NCBI RefSeq assembly: GCF_025449215.1
Contig: NZ_CP104900.1
Coordinates: 1,488,001 to 1,552,000 of the forward strand
DNA length: 64,000 nt
DNA from: Shewanella seohaensis
Lineage (GTDB): Bacteria; Pseudomonadota; Gammaproteobacteria; Enterobacterales; Shewanellaceae
Direction: 5' to 3'
The notes below the pieces were generated by a model. That model searched no databases. It was given only the letters and a program-made list of their open reading frames with translations, and was not told the origin of the DNA. Below are positions 12,980 through 21,927 of this stretch, piece by piece (positions within the stretch are counted from its first letter, which is position 1; each line of letters opens with the position of its first letter). The translations under genes were made by a program, and so were the position numbers.

Positions 12980-14077
12980 ATGTTTGAAGTTAATCCAGTA
13001 AAATTCAAAATTAAGGAGCTTGCCGAGCGTACGCAGCTTCTTAGGGGTATCTTTGACTACGATGCTAAGCATGAGCGTCTAGAAGAAGTCAGCCGTGAAC
13101 TTGAAAGTTCTGAGGTGTGGAACGAGCCAGAACGTGCTCAAGCCCTAGGTAAAGAGCGCGCCAGCCTCGAAGCCGTTGTCAAAACTATCGATGATATGGA
13201 CGCCGGTCTAGAAGACGTTGAAGGTCTACTAGAGCTTGCCATCGAAGAAGAAGACGAAGATACCTTCAATGAAACCACCAAAGAGCTGGATTATTTAGAG
13301 AGCCGTTTGGCCGAACTCGAATTCCGCCGTATGTTCTCTGGTCAACATGATGCCTCCGATTGTTACTTAGACATTCAATCGGGCAGTGGCGGTACTGAGG
13401 CGCAAGATTGGGCCAACATGGTACTGCGTATGTACCTGCGTTGGGGCGAAGCCCACGGATTCAGCCCTGAGCTGATGGAAGTCACCGACGGTGACGTCGC
13501 CGGTATTAAGGGCGCGACCATCAAATTTACCGGTGAGTATGCTTTCGGTTGGTTACGTACCGAGACAGGCGTGCATCGTTTAGTGCGTAAATCGCCATTC
13601 GACTCATCGGGTCGTCGCCATACCTCTTTCTGCTCGGTATTCGTTTACCCAGAGATTGATGACGATATCACCATCGATATCAATCCAGCTGACTTACGTA
13701 TCGACGTATACCGCGCCTCGGGTGCGGGTGGTCAGCACGTTAACCGAACCGAATCTGCGGTACGTATTACCCACTTACCGACCAACACGGTAGTGCAGTG
13801 CCAGAACGACCGTTCACAGCACAAGAACAAAGATTCGGCGATGAAACAGTTAAAAGCCAAACTGTTCGAATTAGAAATGCATAAGCAAAATGCGGAAAAA
13901 CAAGCCGCCGAAGATGCCAAATCTGACATCGGTTGGGGCAGCCAGATCCGTTCTTATGTATTGGATGATTCCCGTATTAAAGACTTACGCACTAGCGTGG
14001 AGACGCGCAATACCCAAGCGGTACTCGATGGCGATCTGGACAAGTTTATCGAAGCCAGTTTGAAATCAGGGCTGTAA
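12980..14077 (+). CDS. prfB: Peptide chain release factor 2
   Basis: RF2 ends translation at UAA and UGA. The 365-residue length equals that of E. coli RF2. The GGQ catalytic loop ([19 protein letters not shown]) and the stop-recognition SPF tripeptide ([12 protein letters not shown]) are present. Nearly all bacterial prfB genes need a +1 programmed frameshift at CTT TGA C around codon 25. Here the SD-like AGGGG (13043-13047) is followed by TATCTTTGAC. As written, the frame runs straight through as LRGIFDYD. With one more G it becomes CTT AGG GGG TAT CTT TGA C, the classical site, encoding LRGYL then D. The apparent loss of the frameshift is therefore probably a homopolymer miscall (see findings). 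It is followed by lysS after 29 bases, the usual prfB-lysS pair. Confidence 0.97.
   Translation: MFEVNPVKFKIKELAERTQLLRGIFDYDAKHERLEEVSRELESSEVWNEPERAQALGKERASLEAVVKTIDDMDAGLEDVEGLLELAIEEEDEDTFNETTKELDYLESRLAELEFRRMFSGQHDASDCYLDIQSGSGGTEAQDWANMVLRMYLRWGEAHGFSPELMEVTDGDVAGIKGATIKFTGEYAFGWLRTETGVHRLVRKSPFDSSGRRHTSFCSVFVYPEIDDDITIDINPADLRIDVYRASGAGGQHVNRTESAVRITHLPTNTVVQCQNDRSQHKNKDSAMKQLKAKLFELEMHKQNAEKQAAEDAKSDIGWGSQIRSYVLDDSRIKDLRTSVETRNTQAVLDGDLDKFIEASLKSGL
13033..13058 (+). promoter_or_regulatory. prfB: prfB programmed-frameshift site, apparently short by one G
   Basis: The internal SD-like AGGGG, the spacer TAT and the CTT TGA C slippery stop are all recognisable, but the G-run is four rather than five. 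This puts the downstream frame in phase with the start codon and makes the TGA out of frame. In the family this site autoregulates RF2 levels. Confidence 0.75.
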
Positions 14078-14106
14078 TTAATTCAAAGGTATAGACGAGA
14101 AATAAG

Positions 14107-15609
14107 ATGACTGAACAAGTACAAGATGAAAACAAACTGATTGCCGAGCGTCGTGCCAAGCTAGAAAGCATTCGCCCGAACTGCAGCGCTAATGCTCACC
14201 CTAATACTTTCCGTCGCACCCACAAAGCGGCTGAGTTGCAGGAAAAATACTGTCAAAACACTAAGGAAGAACTCGAAGCCTTAGGTTTTAAAACCAGCAT
14301 CGCTGGCCGTATCATGGCAAAACGTGGCCCATTCCTGGTGATCCAAGACGTGTCTGGTCGTATCCAAGCTTACGCTGAAAAGGGCGTTCAAGCGGATCTG
14401 AAGGATAAATACCAAGGTCTGGATATCGGTGACATCATCGGCGTAACTGGTCAGTTGCACTTGTCTGGTAAAGGCGATCTGTACGTGAACATGGAAGAGT
14501 ACCAACTGCTGACTAAAGCACTGCGTCCTCTGCCAGAAAAATTCCACGGCCTGACCGACCAAGAAACTCGTTACCGCCAACGTTATGTGGACTTAATCGT
14601 TAACGAAGAATCTCGTCAAGCCTTCGTTATGCGTTCTAAAGTGGTTGCAGCTATCCGTAACTTCATGATCAAAAAAGAGTTCATGGAAGTTGAAACCCCA
14701 ATGATGCACGTGATCCCAGGCGGCGCTTCAGCCCGTCCATTTATCACTCACCATAATGCGCTGGACATGCCAATGTACCTGCGTATCGCGCCAGAGTTAT
14801 ACCTCAAGCGTTTAGTGGTCGGTGGTTTCGAGCGTGTGTTTGAGATCAACCGTAACTTCCGTAACGAAGGTCTGTCGCCACGCCATAACCCAGAATTCAC
14901 TATGATGGAATTCTATATGGCCTACGCCGACTACAAGGATCTGATGGACTTAACCGAAGAACTGTTAAGCTCAATCGCGATTGAACTGTTAGGTAGCGCG
15001 CAAATGCCATACGGCGAGCACACTGTTGATTTCGGTGGTCCATATGCCCGTTTAAGCATGTTAGAAGCGATTCAGAAGTACAATCCTGACAACGCAACTA
15101 TCCAAGCCATGACCTATGAGCAAGTGAAAGATCTTGAATTCATGCGTGAACTGGCGATCAGCCTAGGCATCAAGATCGAGAAGTTCTGGACCTGTGGTCA
15201 GCTATTGGAAGAGATCTTCGGTGAAACCGCTGAATGGCAGCTGATGCAGCCTACCTTCATTACAGGTTATCCTGCTGATATCTCGCCGCTGGCACGTCGT
15301 AACGATGAAAACCATTTCATCACTGACCGTTTCGAGTTCTTTATCGGTGGTCGTGAAGTGGCTAACGGTTTCAGCGAGCTGAACGATGCTGAAGATCAAG
15401 ACAGCCGCTTTAAGGCCCAGGTAGATGCTAAAGATGCGGGTGACGACGAAGCCATGTTCTATGACGCCGATTACATCACGGCGCTTGAGCACGGTCTGCC
15501 ACCGACTGCGGGTCAAGGTATAGGTATCGACCGTTTGGTGATGCTATTTACTAATACGCACACTATTCGTGACGTGATCCTCTTCCCGGCGATGCGCCCA
15601 CAGGCCTAA
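14107..15609 (+). CDS. lysS: Lysyl-tRNA synthetase, class II
   Basis: It charges tRNA-Lys in the cytoplasm. The 500 residues match the class II enzyme. An N-terminal OB-fold anticodon-binding domain (about 60-150, [15 protein letters not shown]) is followed by the catalytic core: motif 1 ([21 protein letters not shown]), motif 2 ([26 protein letters not shown]) and motif 3 ([14 protein letters not shown] near the C-terminus). It is intact, 29 bases downstream of prfB, and probably cotranscribed with it. Confidence 0.97.
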   Translation: MTEQVQDENKLIAERRAKLESIRPNCSANAHPNTFRRTHKAAELQEKYCQNTKEELEALGFKTSIAGRIMAKRGPFLVIQDVSGRIQAYAEKGVQADLKDKYQGLDIGDIIGVTGQLHLSGKGDLYVNMEEYQLLTKALRPLPEKFHGLTDQETRYRQRYVDLIVNEESRQAFVMRSKVVAAIRNFMIKKEFMEVETPMMHVIPGGASARPFITHHNALDMPMYLRIAPELYLKRLVVGGFERVFEINRNFRNEGLSPRHNPEFTMMEFYMAYADYKDLMDLTEELLSSIAIELLGSAQMPYGEHTVDFGGPYARLSMLEAIQKYNPDNATIQAMTYEQVKDLEFMRELAISLGIKIEKFWTCGQLLEEIFGETAEWQLMQPTFITGYPADISPLARRNDENHFITDRFEFFIGGREVANGFSELNDAEDQDSRFKAQVDAKDAGDDEAMFYDADYITALEHGLPPTAGQGIGIDRLVMLFTNTHTIRDVILFPAMRPQA

Positions 15610-15663
15610 GCCTTATTGGGGTTGTTGATTAAACGTCAGCCCAACAGCGCATAAAGCAATCAT

Positions 15664-15693
15664 AAAAAAACCAGCCTAATGGCTGGTTTTTTT
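15664..15693. terminator. Bidirectional terminator after lysS
   Basis: The stem CCAGCC-TAAT-GGCTGG is preceded by seven A and followed by seven T. It serves lysS on the plus strand and the convergent lipoprotein gene on the minus strand. Confidence 0.92.
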
Positions 15694-15718
15694 ATTGTTC
15701 AGTATTTGTCGACAGTTC

Positions 15719-16039
15719 TTATTTCTTACAATACGTGGACTCAACCATATAAGTCACGGTGTGCCCGATAAAATACTGTGTAGCCATATATGCGTTAATT
15801 TGCTTTTCACACCACTGCATAGCATCTCCTTGGCTTTCATAACCGTTACCAGGAGCGTTCCAACATTGCTTCAGGTCATTATCTTTGTCAGCAGCATACA
15901 TTGCCTGTGAACTTATGATCTTGCAGGAGTTATAGGTTGACTTCGATGAGCCATCAGAGTTACTTCCTCCACAACCAGATAATATAAATGCAGAGATTAC
16001 ACCGACGATGAGTTTCATTTTGAGATTAGCGCTTTTCAT
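15719..16039 (-). CDS. Small putative lipoprotein, unknown function
   Basis: 106 residues. A short signal peptide ends in a lipobox (FILSGC, Cys about residue 23) followed by a Gly/Ser/Asp-rich linker, so it is likely lipidated and periplasm-facing. The mature part carries further Cys residues that may form disulfides. No family is recognised. An internal ATG at 16018 (MKLIVGV) is an equally possible start. It lies 11 bases after the next gene of an apparent three-gene set and its DNA is AT-rich compared with lysS. Confidence 0.7.
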   Translation of the reverse strand: MKSANLKMKLIVGVISAFILSGCGGSNSDGSSKSTYNSCKIISSQAMYAADKDNDLKQCWNAPGNGYESQGDAMQWCEKQINAYMATQYFIGHTVTYMVESTYCKK

Positions 16040-16050
16040 TTTAAGTATTC

Positions 16051-16362
16051 TCAGTTATTGATTGTAATTGATGATTTACAGGCAACTTCGAAGTAGTCAT
16101 GAAGAGCATCTTTAAATTGAATCTCAACAAAGCCATATCCAGTGCAGTTAAACATAGCCCCTGAACTCTTTTCTAATGAAATCTCTTCTCCATAGATATC
16201 AATGATAACTTTATCATTTGATAAATTTCGAAATGAGATAACTTCACTATCTTGAGGCGTGACGTTAACAGTAAATGGCAAATTTTCAGGAATGTCTTCT
16301 GAAAATGCTATGTTTGGTTGCATAAAACACGCTGTTAATAGCAGTGGTATAAGCTTTTTCAA
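16051..16362 (-). CDS. Small exported protein, unknown function
   Basis: 103 residues with an N-terminal signal peptide (MKKLIPLLLTACFMQ, likely cleavage after AFS). The remainder is predicted beta-rich with two Cys residues (in FNCTGYG and VACKSS) that could pair. No known domain is recognised. It sits between two lipoprotein genes on the same strand with short gaps and may be cotranscribed with them. Confidence 0.65.
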   Translation of the reverse strand: MKKLIPLLLTACFMQPNIAFSEDIPENLPFTVNVTPQDSEVISFRNLSNDKVIIDIYGEEISLEKSSGAMFNCTGYGFVEIQFKDALHDYFEVACKSSITINN

Positions 16363-16385
16363 TTTTTAAGTCCTTTTAAAAAAAG

Positions 16386-16832
16386 TTATTGAGCAAGTTT
16401 ACATTCTTGAACGTTTTTCATACCTTCGGTATCCGAAACGGCTTTTAGTCCCGCTCCACCAACAAAAACACCCATCTTGATATATTGTTCGAAGAAGTAG
16501 TTTTTACCACCTTCGGTTTTGACGGTGAGGTTATTTTCACTGAACTCTGATTCAGTTGATAACATCACTTCACCAGGCTCAACTTCCTTAAAGAAAAATA
16601 CTTTGTTAGCTGACTCGCCAATCAGCACACCATTAATATAGATGTTTTTCTTGAGTGCTTGTCCGACAAAACTATTACGATAAACGTAGATGCCACTTTT
16701 ATTTTCTGATGGCTTTTGAAATGTTTTTAATTTTGCATCTTCTTCCTTTGATGCCATAGGAACTGTGGCACAACCTGAAAGAAGTAGGCAAACAGCTAGC
16801 ATGGGAGTTAGTAACTTTTTAAACATCATCAA
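16386..16832 (-). CDS. DUF2846-type lipoprotein
   Basis: 148 residues. A signal peptide ends in the lipobox LLLSGC (Cys about residue 21). The mature part resembles the DUF2846 family: SGIYVYRNSFVGQALKKNIYINGVLIGES, then a beta-sandwich-like pattern. Members are bacterial envelope lipoproteins of unknown role. The second or third Met may be the true start. It is the first gene of the small leftward set. Confidence 0.75.
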   Translation of the reverse strand: MMMFKKLLTPMLAVCLLLSGCATVPMASKEEDAKLKTFQKPSENKSGIYVYRNSFVGQALKKNIYINGVLIGESANKVFFFKEVEPGEVMLSTESEFSENNLTVKTEGGKNYFFEQYIKMGVFVGGAGLKAVSDTEGMKNVQECKLAQ

Positions 16833-17175
16833 TCCCTAATTAAATATTACTGAAATGAATGAATCCACTTTCAACAGAAAGCGTTATAAGCAATAGGCGT
16901 ATAATTTTTAAACATCAAGAAAGGGATAAAGTGGGATGTATGGATAAAATATCATCCTGAAATTAATTAACGCTATGGCATACGGCTAATAAACATAGAA
17001 ATACTTTTTAATCAGTATGCTAAGGGTTCTTTCCTTGACCGGCGAAATATAACTTAAGTTGTAACCCTTATCTATACATTTACATCAAAAGATTGATGAA
17101 TGTTGTTTTATTGATGGTTTTTTGTGGTAAAAAGCGAAGAATGCTTTTTAGTATCATTTCATATTTGAATAAAAT
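16833..17175. other. AT-rich intergenic region
   Basis: About 340 AT-rich bases upstream of the leftward lipoprotein set, expected to hold its promoter. No gene, RNA or repeat is visible to me. Confidence 0.4.
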
Positions 17176-17224
17176 CAGCCCATATCAGTTTTTTGAATGA
17201 AAATTATACTGGTGATATGGGCTG
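17176..17224 (-). terminator. Hairpin downstream of the VOC-family gene
   Basis: The 12-bp perfect stem CAGCCCATATCA / TGATATGGGCTG has a long 25-base AT-rich loop and T-rich flanks on both strands. It starts 18 bases after the VOC gene stop and probably terminates it. Confidence 0.6.
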
Positions 17225-17241
17225 TTTATTTTAGCCATGAC

Positions 17242-17745
17242 TTATTGATAGGCACCGCTGGCATAATGTAGCTCATAGCTATGGCTATATATTTCGAGGA
17301 TATTACCAAAGGGATCTTCCATATAGATCATGCGATAGGGTTTCTCGCCCGGATAATAATATCTCGGTTCCTTCATACGTTTCTTACCACCGGCGGCGAC
17401 AATTTTTTCGGCAAGTTCTTCAAGATTGGGATCTTGCACGCAGAAATGGAATACGCCGGTTTTCCAATATTCAAAGTTGTTCTCTGGGTTCACTTGATTC
17501 GCGAATTGGAATAGCTCGACGCCAATTCGGTCGCCCGTCGATAAATGAGCAATCTTAAAAGAGCCCCAATTAGGACCAAATACATCGGTGCACATCTCAC
17601 CAATAGCCGAGTTGTCTTCAATAATTTCGGTTGGCTGCATGATCAGATACCAGCCGAGTACCTCAGTGTAAAACTTCACCGCTGCTTCGAGATCCGGGAC
17701 TGAAATACCAATATGCGAAAATGTGCGTGGATAAGGTGTATTCAT
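17242..17745 (-). CDS. VOC (glyoxalase/dioxygenase fold) family protein
   Basis: 167 residues in the vicinal-oxygen-chelate fold. The N-terminal half has FSHIGISVPDLEAAVKFYTEVLGW, and the C-terminal half has GVFHFCVQDPNLEELAEKI and IYMEDPFGNILEIYSHSYE. Plausible metal ligands are the His of FSHIG, the Glu of GVELFQ, the His of VFHFC and the Glu of NILEIYSH. This fits lactoylglutathione-lyase-like or ring-cleavage enzymes; the substrate is unknown. It is divergent from a LysR regulator with a strong inverted repeat between them, so the regulator probably controls it. Confidence 0.85.
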   Translation of the reverse strand: MNTPYPRTFSHIGISVPDLEAAVKFYTEVLGWYLIMQPTEIIEDNSAIGEMCTDVFGPNWGSFKIAHLSTGDRIGVELFQFANQVNPENNFEYWKTGVFHFCVQDPNLEELAEKIVAAGGKKRMKEPRYYYPGEKPYRMIYMEDPFGNILEIYSHSYELHYASGAYQ

Positions 17746-17838
17746 ATTAACTCCTAGTGCGAATGTTATGTGCCCAAAAGCGGAATCATCACAGCTTCTG
17801 TGGCGATGGAGTAAGTCTATGGTGTTCTATTAACAATT

Positions 17839-17873
17839 AAAAATTATCAAATTTTCTTATTTTGATAATTTTT
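17839..17873. promoter_or_regulatory. Probable LysR-type operator between VOC gene and regulator
   Basis: A perfect inverted repeat, AAAAATTATCAAA (17839-17851) and TTTGATAATTTTT (17861-17873), is separated by nine bases. It lies in the divergent intergenic region 42 bases before the regulator start. Location and symmetry fit an autoregulatory LTTR box. Confidence 0.6.
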
Positions 17874-17914
17874 GTTTATTATTGCTGAGATGAAATTATC
17901 GATAGAGAGTGCAT

Positions 17915-18841
17915 ATGCTGAATCAACAGTGGCTGCAGACCTTCGTGACCTTGATTGAGGTCGGGCACTTTACCCTGACGGCTAAAAAGCTGTTTATGAC
18001 TCAACCTGGCGTTAGCCAACATATTAAAAAGTTGGAAGAACAAGTAGGTGTGTCCCTGATACTGCGACAGGGTAAGCGCTTTGAGTTGACAGAGGCGGGT
18101 AGCATTCTCTATCAACATGCCCGTGAATATCGGCAAGCCGAAACCGAGCTGTTAGCACGATTGCAAACCGACGATCGCTATATTGGTGAGTGCCGTTTTG
18201 GCTGCTCGGGGGCGATAGCAAGTTTGCTCTATCCGCATTTTCTAGAGAGACAAATTCAGCATCCTGGCTTGAATGTGATGCTAGAGGCGGCGCCTAACCA
18301 ACGCATAGTGTCGGGCATTTTAAATAACCAGCTCGATGTGGGCATTGTCACTAAGCGCACAGATGAAGCTGAGCTCAGTTATCAGGCCATAGGCTATGCG
18401 GAGCTAGCCTTAGTGCTGCCAAGCCTGTATCAGAGTATGCCGTTAGATAGAAAACGCCTTGAACATATTGGTTTTATTGATCATCCCGATGGGCAATATT
18501 ATCTGCAGCAAGTCCTCAGGGCCAATTTCGGCGAGACTGACGCGACACTCATTGCCCGTGGGAGTAAGCGACATGCCAGTGGCATCGCCCAGCAGATCCC
18601 ACGCAGGGGTTATGTTAATCAGCTCAATCAAATCTTACTGCCGGTCGCCAAAGGCATAGGCTTTACTGTGCTTCCCTTGAGTACGGTCAACGCCTTTATC
18701 CCTAGGGAGAGTCTATGGGCGGTAGAGCTTGAGCAAAAAGTGCAGGAGTCACTGTATTTAGTGCACAAAAACACCCGACCTTTACCTTCCCGCTTTGAGG
18801 CATTTATCGAGCTAGCGATTCGCTTGATTGCCAACGAGTAG
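17915..18841 (+). CDS. LysR-family transcriptional regulator
   Basis: 308 residues. The N-terminal winged helix-turn-helix (FVTLIEVGHFTLTAKKLFMTQPGVSQHIKKLEEQVG) is followed by a linker helix and a two-lobed effector-binding domain. A GTG six bases upstream also fits, but ATG 17915 gives the usual LTTR start. It is divergent from the VOC gene and likely to regulate that gene and itself. The effector is unknown. Confidence 0.9.
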   Translation: MLNQQWLQTFVTLIEVGHFTLTAKKLFMTQPGVSQHIKKLEEQVGVSLILRQGKRFELTEAGSILYQHAREYRQAETELLARLQTDDRYIGECRFGCSGAIASLLYPHFLERQIQHPGLNVMLEAAPNQRIVSGILNNQLDVGIVTKRTDEAELSYQAIGYAELALVLPSLYQSMPLDRKRLEHIGFIDHPDGQYYLQQVLRANFGETDATLIARGSKRHASGIAQQIPRRGYVNQLNQILLPVAKGIGFTVLPLSTVNAFIPRESLWAVELEQKVQESLYLVHKNTRPLPSRFEAFIELAIRLIANE

Positions 18842-19131
18842 TAGCTAAAAAGCCTCTCTTAATCACAGCTGTTTGGATTGTTATACTGAAAATGGTGTTA
18901 TTTTTAGTATTGAACATTGTTGATTGAATTTTTATTGGTATTAAGTACTTAATTAGCGAAATTTTTAGTGAATGAAAATTCAGAAAATTTCTGCAAATTT
19001 AGGCTAAAAAGTGCTGATATTACTGATAAAAGTCGATGGGGATTCTATTCCTTTTTCCACAGACCTCTTATACTTAGCTTCAACCTTGTGCGTAGCACAT
19101 TCGACTTATTTAACGACTCAGTGAAATCTAC
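18842..19131. other. Intergenic region upstream of the PBP7-type gene
   Basis: 290 AT-rich bases. It should contain the promoter of the downstream endopeptidase gene. No gene or terminator with a T-run is seen. Confidence 0.4.
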
Positions 19132-20086
19132 ATGAAGATCCCTTCTCTGCTTGGTAGTTTTATCTTGGTATGCAGCAGTTTAACTGTTGCCGCGACAGCG
19201 CATTCTGCCGATTCGGCCTCTGTCACTACAAAAGCACCGCCACGGCGAAAAAGCCCCTGCAAAACAGCAGGAAGTGGCCGCCAATAGTGCGCTGGTGGTG
19301 GATCTAAAAACCAACGAAATTCTCTATTCCAGTAATCCCGATGCCGTAAGGCCTATAGCCTCTGTCACTAAGCTGATGACTGCCATGGTGACCTTAGATG
19401 CTAAGTTACCCATGGATGAAAAGCTTGCCATCAATATCAATGACACTAAGGAAATGCGCGGTGTCTACTCTCGGGTACGTATCGGCAGTGAAATTAGCCG
19501 TAAAGATATGTTATTGCTGACATTAATGTCATCAGAAAACCGTGCGGCGGCGAGTCTTGCCCACCACTATCCCGGTGGTCATAAGGCCTTTATTAAGGCG
19601 ATGAACGCTAAGGCAAAAGCCTTAGGTATGAAGAATACTCGTTATGTGGAGCCGACTGGGCTGTCAGAGAAAAACGTTTCGAGTGCCCGCGATCTGGTGG
19701 TGTTACTCAAGGCCAGCGAAGGCTATCCCATGTTAGGTCAGTTAAGCTCGACCGAAAAGAAAACCGTCACCTTTGGCAAACCTAAGTACAGCCTCGACTT
19801 TAGAAACACTAACCGTTTGGTTTACAAAGATAACTGGAATATTCACCTCACTAAAACCGGCTTTACCAATGAGGCTGGCCATTGTTTAGTAATGCGTACC
19901 GAAATGGCTAAACGCCAAGTGGCCTTTGTGGTACTCGATGCCTATGGAAAATACACCCATATGGCGGATGCTAACCGTTTACGTAACTGGCTAGAAACAG
20001 GCAAAGTGACTCCTATCCCTGCCGAAGCTAAGCAGTATAAAAAGCAGCGTAGCCAGCAGCAGTTTGCCAAAGTCAGCGAGACCTAA
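19132..20086 (+). CDS. pbpG: D-alanyl-D-alanine endopeptidase (PBP7 type), frameshifted in the N-terminal linker
   Basis: A low-molecular-weight penicillin-binding protein that cleaves peptidoglycan cross-links in the periplasm. The active-site motifs are SxxK (ASVTKLM), SxN (SSENRAAAS) and KTG ([11 protein letters not shown]). The ATG at 19132 starts a clear signal peptide ([16 protein letters not shown]) in another frame from the enzyme body. The shift is in a Lys/Ala-rich linker. Adding one A to each of the runs at 19230-19233 and 19248-19252 restores a smooth [17 protein letters not shown] linker and a 318-residue protein, the usual length for PBP7. Without that, the body has no signal peptide. 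Confidence 0.88.
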
Positions 20087-20114
20087 GCAGGCATTAATTG
20101 CTTATCCATTCAAC

Positions 20115-20144
20115 AAAAAGGCCAGAATCGTTCTGGCCTTTTTG
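20115..20144 (+). terminator. Rho-independent terminator after pbpG
   Basis: AAAAAGGCCAGAA-TCG-TTCTGGCCTTTTT: an 8-bp GC-rich stem extended by A/T pairs with a terminal T-run, 29 bases after the stop. Confidence 0.92.
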
Positions 20145-20275
20145 TTGTCATTTTTCTAGCACTTTTGTTGTAGAGGATTGATTGGCTTCACTAAAATTCA
20201 AGCAATCGTCCCGCTAAAGATGCGTTGTGTGGCGATACGCCGTATCATTGGCGGGATTTTTCTCTCAAGGATGAT

Positions 20276-21045
20276 ATGCGTGTGGCGTTAATCTTAAAAA
20301 ACTCCAGTTGATCTATGTGCCCTTTATACTGCTCTGCCTGCTATTTGTCTCAGGTTACAGCTTGCTCCATTGGTTGTTGATTATCGAGTTCCAACTACTG
20401 AGCATTGACGAATCGATTACCAATTTCTGGCTGCCGCTGATATTGCCTTGGCCCTTGCTGTTTTTCTATTTAAGGCCGAGGCTCAAGTTATTCCGCTTTA
20501 CCAAGAGTAATAGCCGTTTTATCTATTTTGTGATTGCCGCGCTGTTGCTGGCTGTGCCCACTATCGTGGCGCAGGAATACCTTAATAGCGCAACGGGCAA
20601 GTTGACTCAACTCGAGTCCATCAATGCACTATTGCATCAGCCGCAGACCAAGTATTACCAATTAAATCAGTTTTATATCGACAAAAAACATATAGGGGTG
20701 CAGCGCAATATTGAACCCATAGGTAAGGGCAACAGTGAGCTGCGCATGAGCCTGTATATTGCGATGCCGATTTTCGCTAAACGTAACGAGAGTTGGCGGG
20801 TCGGTGCTAAGGCCTTGGCATGGTATGGCAAAGTTTATGAGAAAACGATCAGTAATCGACTCGAACAGAAAGAGAAAGAAGCACTATTTCAAGAGTTTAT
20901 TCATCATAGCCAGCAAGAATTTAATGCCTTAAATCCTGATGACTTTGTCTATCTTGACCGTATCGGCCCGTCAAGCCGCTACAGTCAGTTACTCACCGCA
21001 GCCCAAAAAGCTCAGTCTACTTCGAGGGTTATCAAACCGTCTTGA
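20276..21045 (+). CDS. Membrane protein of unknown function, coupled to a rhomboid protease; frameshift near start
   Basis: ATG 20276 begins MRVALILK and then hits a stop because the A-run at 20296-20301 has six A. A seventh A joins it to the long frame beginning LQLIYVPFILLCLL, giving 256 residues. Three hydrophobic segments fill the first ~95 residues. The rest (about 100-256) is a soluble domain, likely periplasmic, with no family I recognise. The stop TGA overlaps the ATG of the rhomboid gene (TGATG), so the two are translationally coupled and probably work together. Confidence 0.7.
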
Positions 21046-21835
21046 TGCCAGTGAATCAATCCTTCGAGGCGCGTAATGGCCATAAACTGGCGTGGATTAT
21101 CGCTTGGTTAAGCTTTGGGGCCATTCTGTGGTTGTTGATGAGTCTGATGTTAAAACTGGATGAGACGCAGGTGTCTAAGGCGGCACAGCTAAGCCTAGAA
21201 AAACCTAAGGCGGAGCTCTATGGTTTTTTAGCCGAGTTTAGGCCTCGGCAGGGCTTTGTTATCACGCCTATCTTGCTCTATATCAACAGCTTGATATTTG
21301 TATTGATGGCCTTTGCCAGCCAACACTTTATCGCTTTCCCAAACAGCGTGTTACTCGATTGGGGGCAAACCTTCGCCAGTTAGTGCTTGAGCAACAAGTC
21401 TGGCGTTTACTCAGTAATGTGTTTTTGCATGGCGGCCTGATGCATTTGGTTTTTAACTTATATGGGCAGTTTTTTGCGGGGATGTTTTTGGAGCCGCTGC
21501 TGGGTAAATGGCGTTTACTCGGAGTCTATGTGTGCTGTGGCTTAGTGGCGAGCCTGGCCAGCATAGGCTGGTATGAGGCGACAATCAGCATTGGGGCATC
21601 GGGGGCCATCATGGGGCTATTTGGCGTGTTGATTATCTGGATATGGTTGGGCTTATTGCCTTTGGCGGACAATATGCCACTCGCCCTGAATCTGGCCCTA
21701 TTCGTTTCTGCCAGTCTTGTGATGGGGCTCTTTGGCGGCGTGGATAATGCCGCGCACCTTGGCGGTTTAGGCTGTGGATTATTGCTTGGGAGCCTGCTAC
21801 GGCCAACGCGAAAGGCGGCCATACAGCATAAATAA
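21045..21835 (+). CDS. Rhomboid-family intramembrane serine protease, one frameshift
   Basis: An inner-membrane protease that cuts transmembrane substrates. The catalytic Ser is in GASGAIMGLFG and the catalytic His in NAAHLGGLGCG. The rhomboid entry motif WRLLSNVFLHGGLMHLVFN is also present. The frame breaks at GGGGG 21361-21365; a sixth G yields the family-typical LLDWGANLRQLV and a 263-residue protein. An N-terminal helix plus a ~60-residue loop precede the six-helix core. It overlaps the upstream membrane gene by one base. It is longer than typical rhombosortases, so processing of GlyGly-CTERM proteins is possible but not shown. Confidence 0.85.
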
Positions 21836-21846
21836 CAGCCTAAGGT

Positions 21847-21889
21847 GATTGCTGAAGCTGACCGTAAACAGGCAGCTTCAGCAATCTTT
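21847..21889. terminator. Long hairpin between rhomboid and MORN genes
   Basis: A 14-bp perfect stem (GATTGCTGAAGCTG / CAGCTTCAGCAATC) with a 12-base loop, followed by TTT. It sits between convergent genes and probably ends both transcripts. Confidence 0.7.
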
Positions 21890-21927
21890 AAACACTGAGG
21901 GTTGAATCGAAACGGTAGGGTAAGCTA

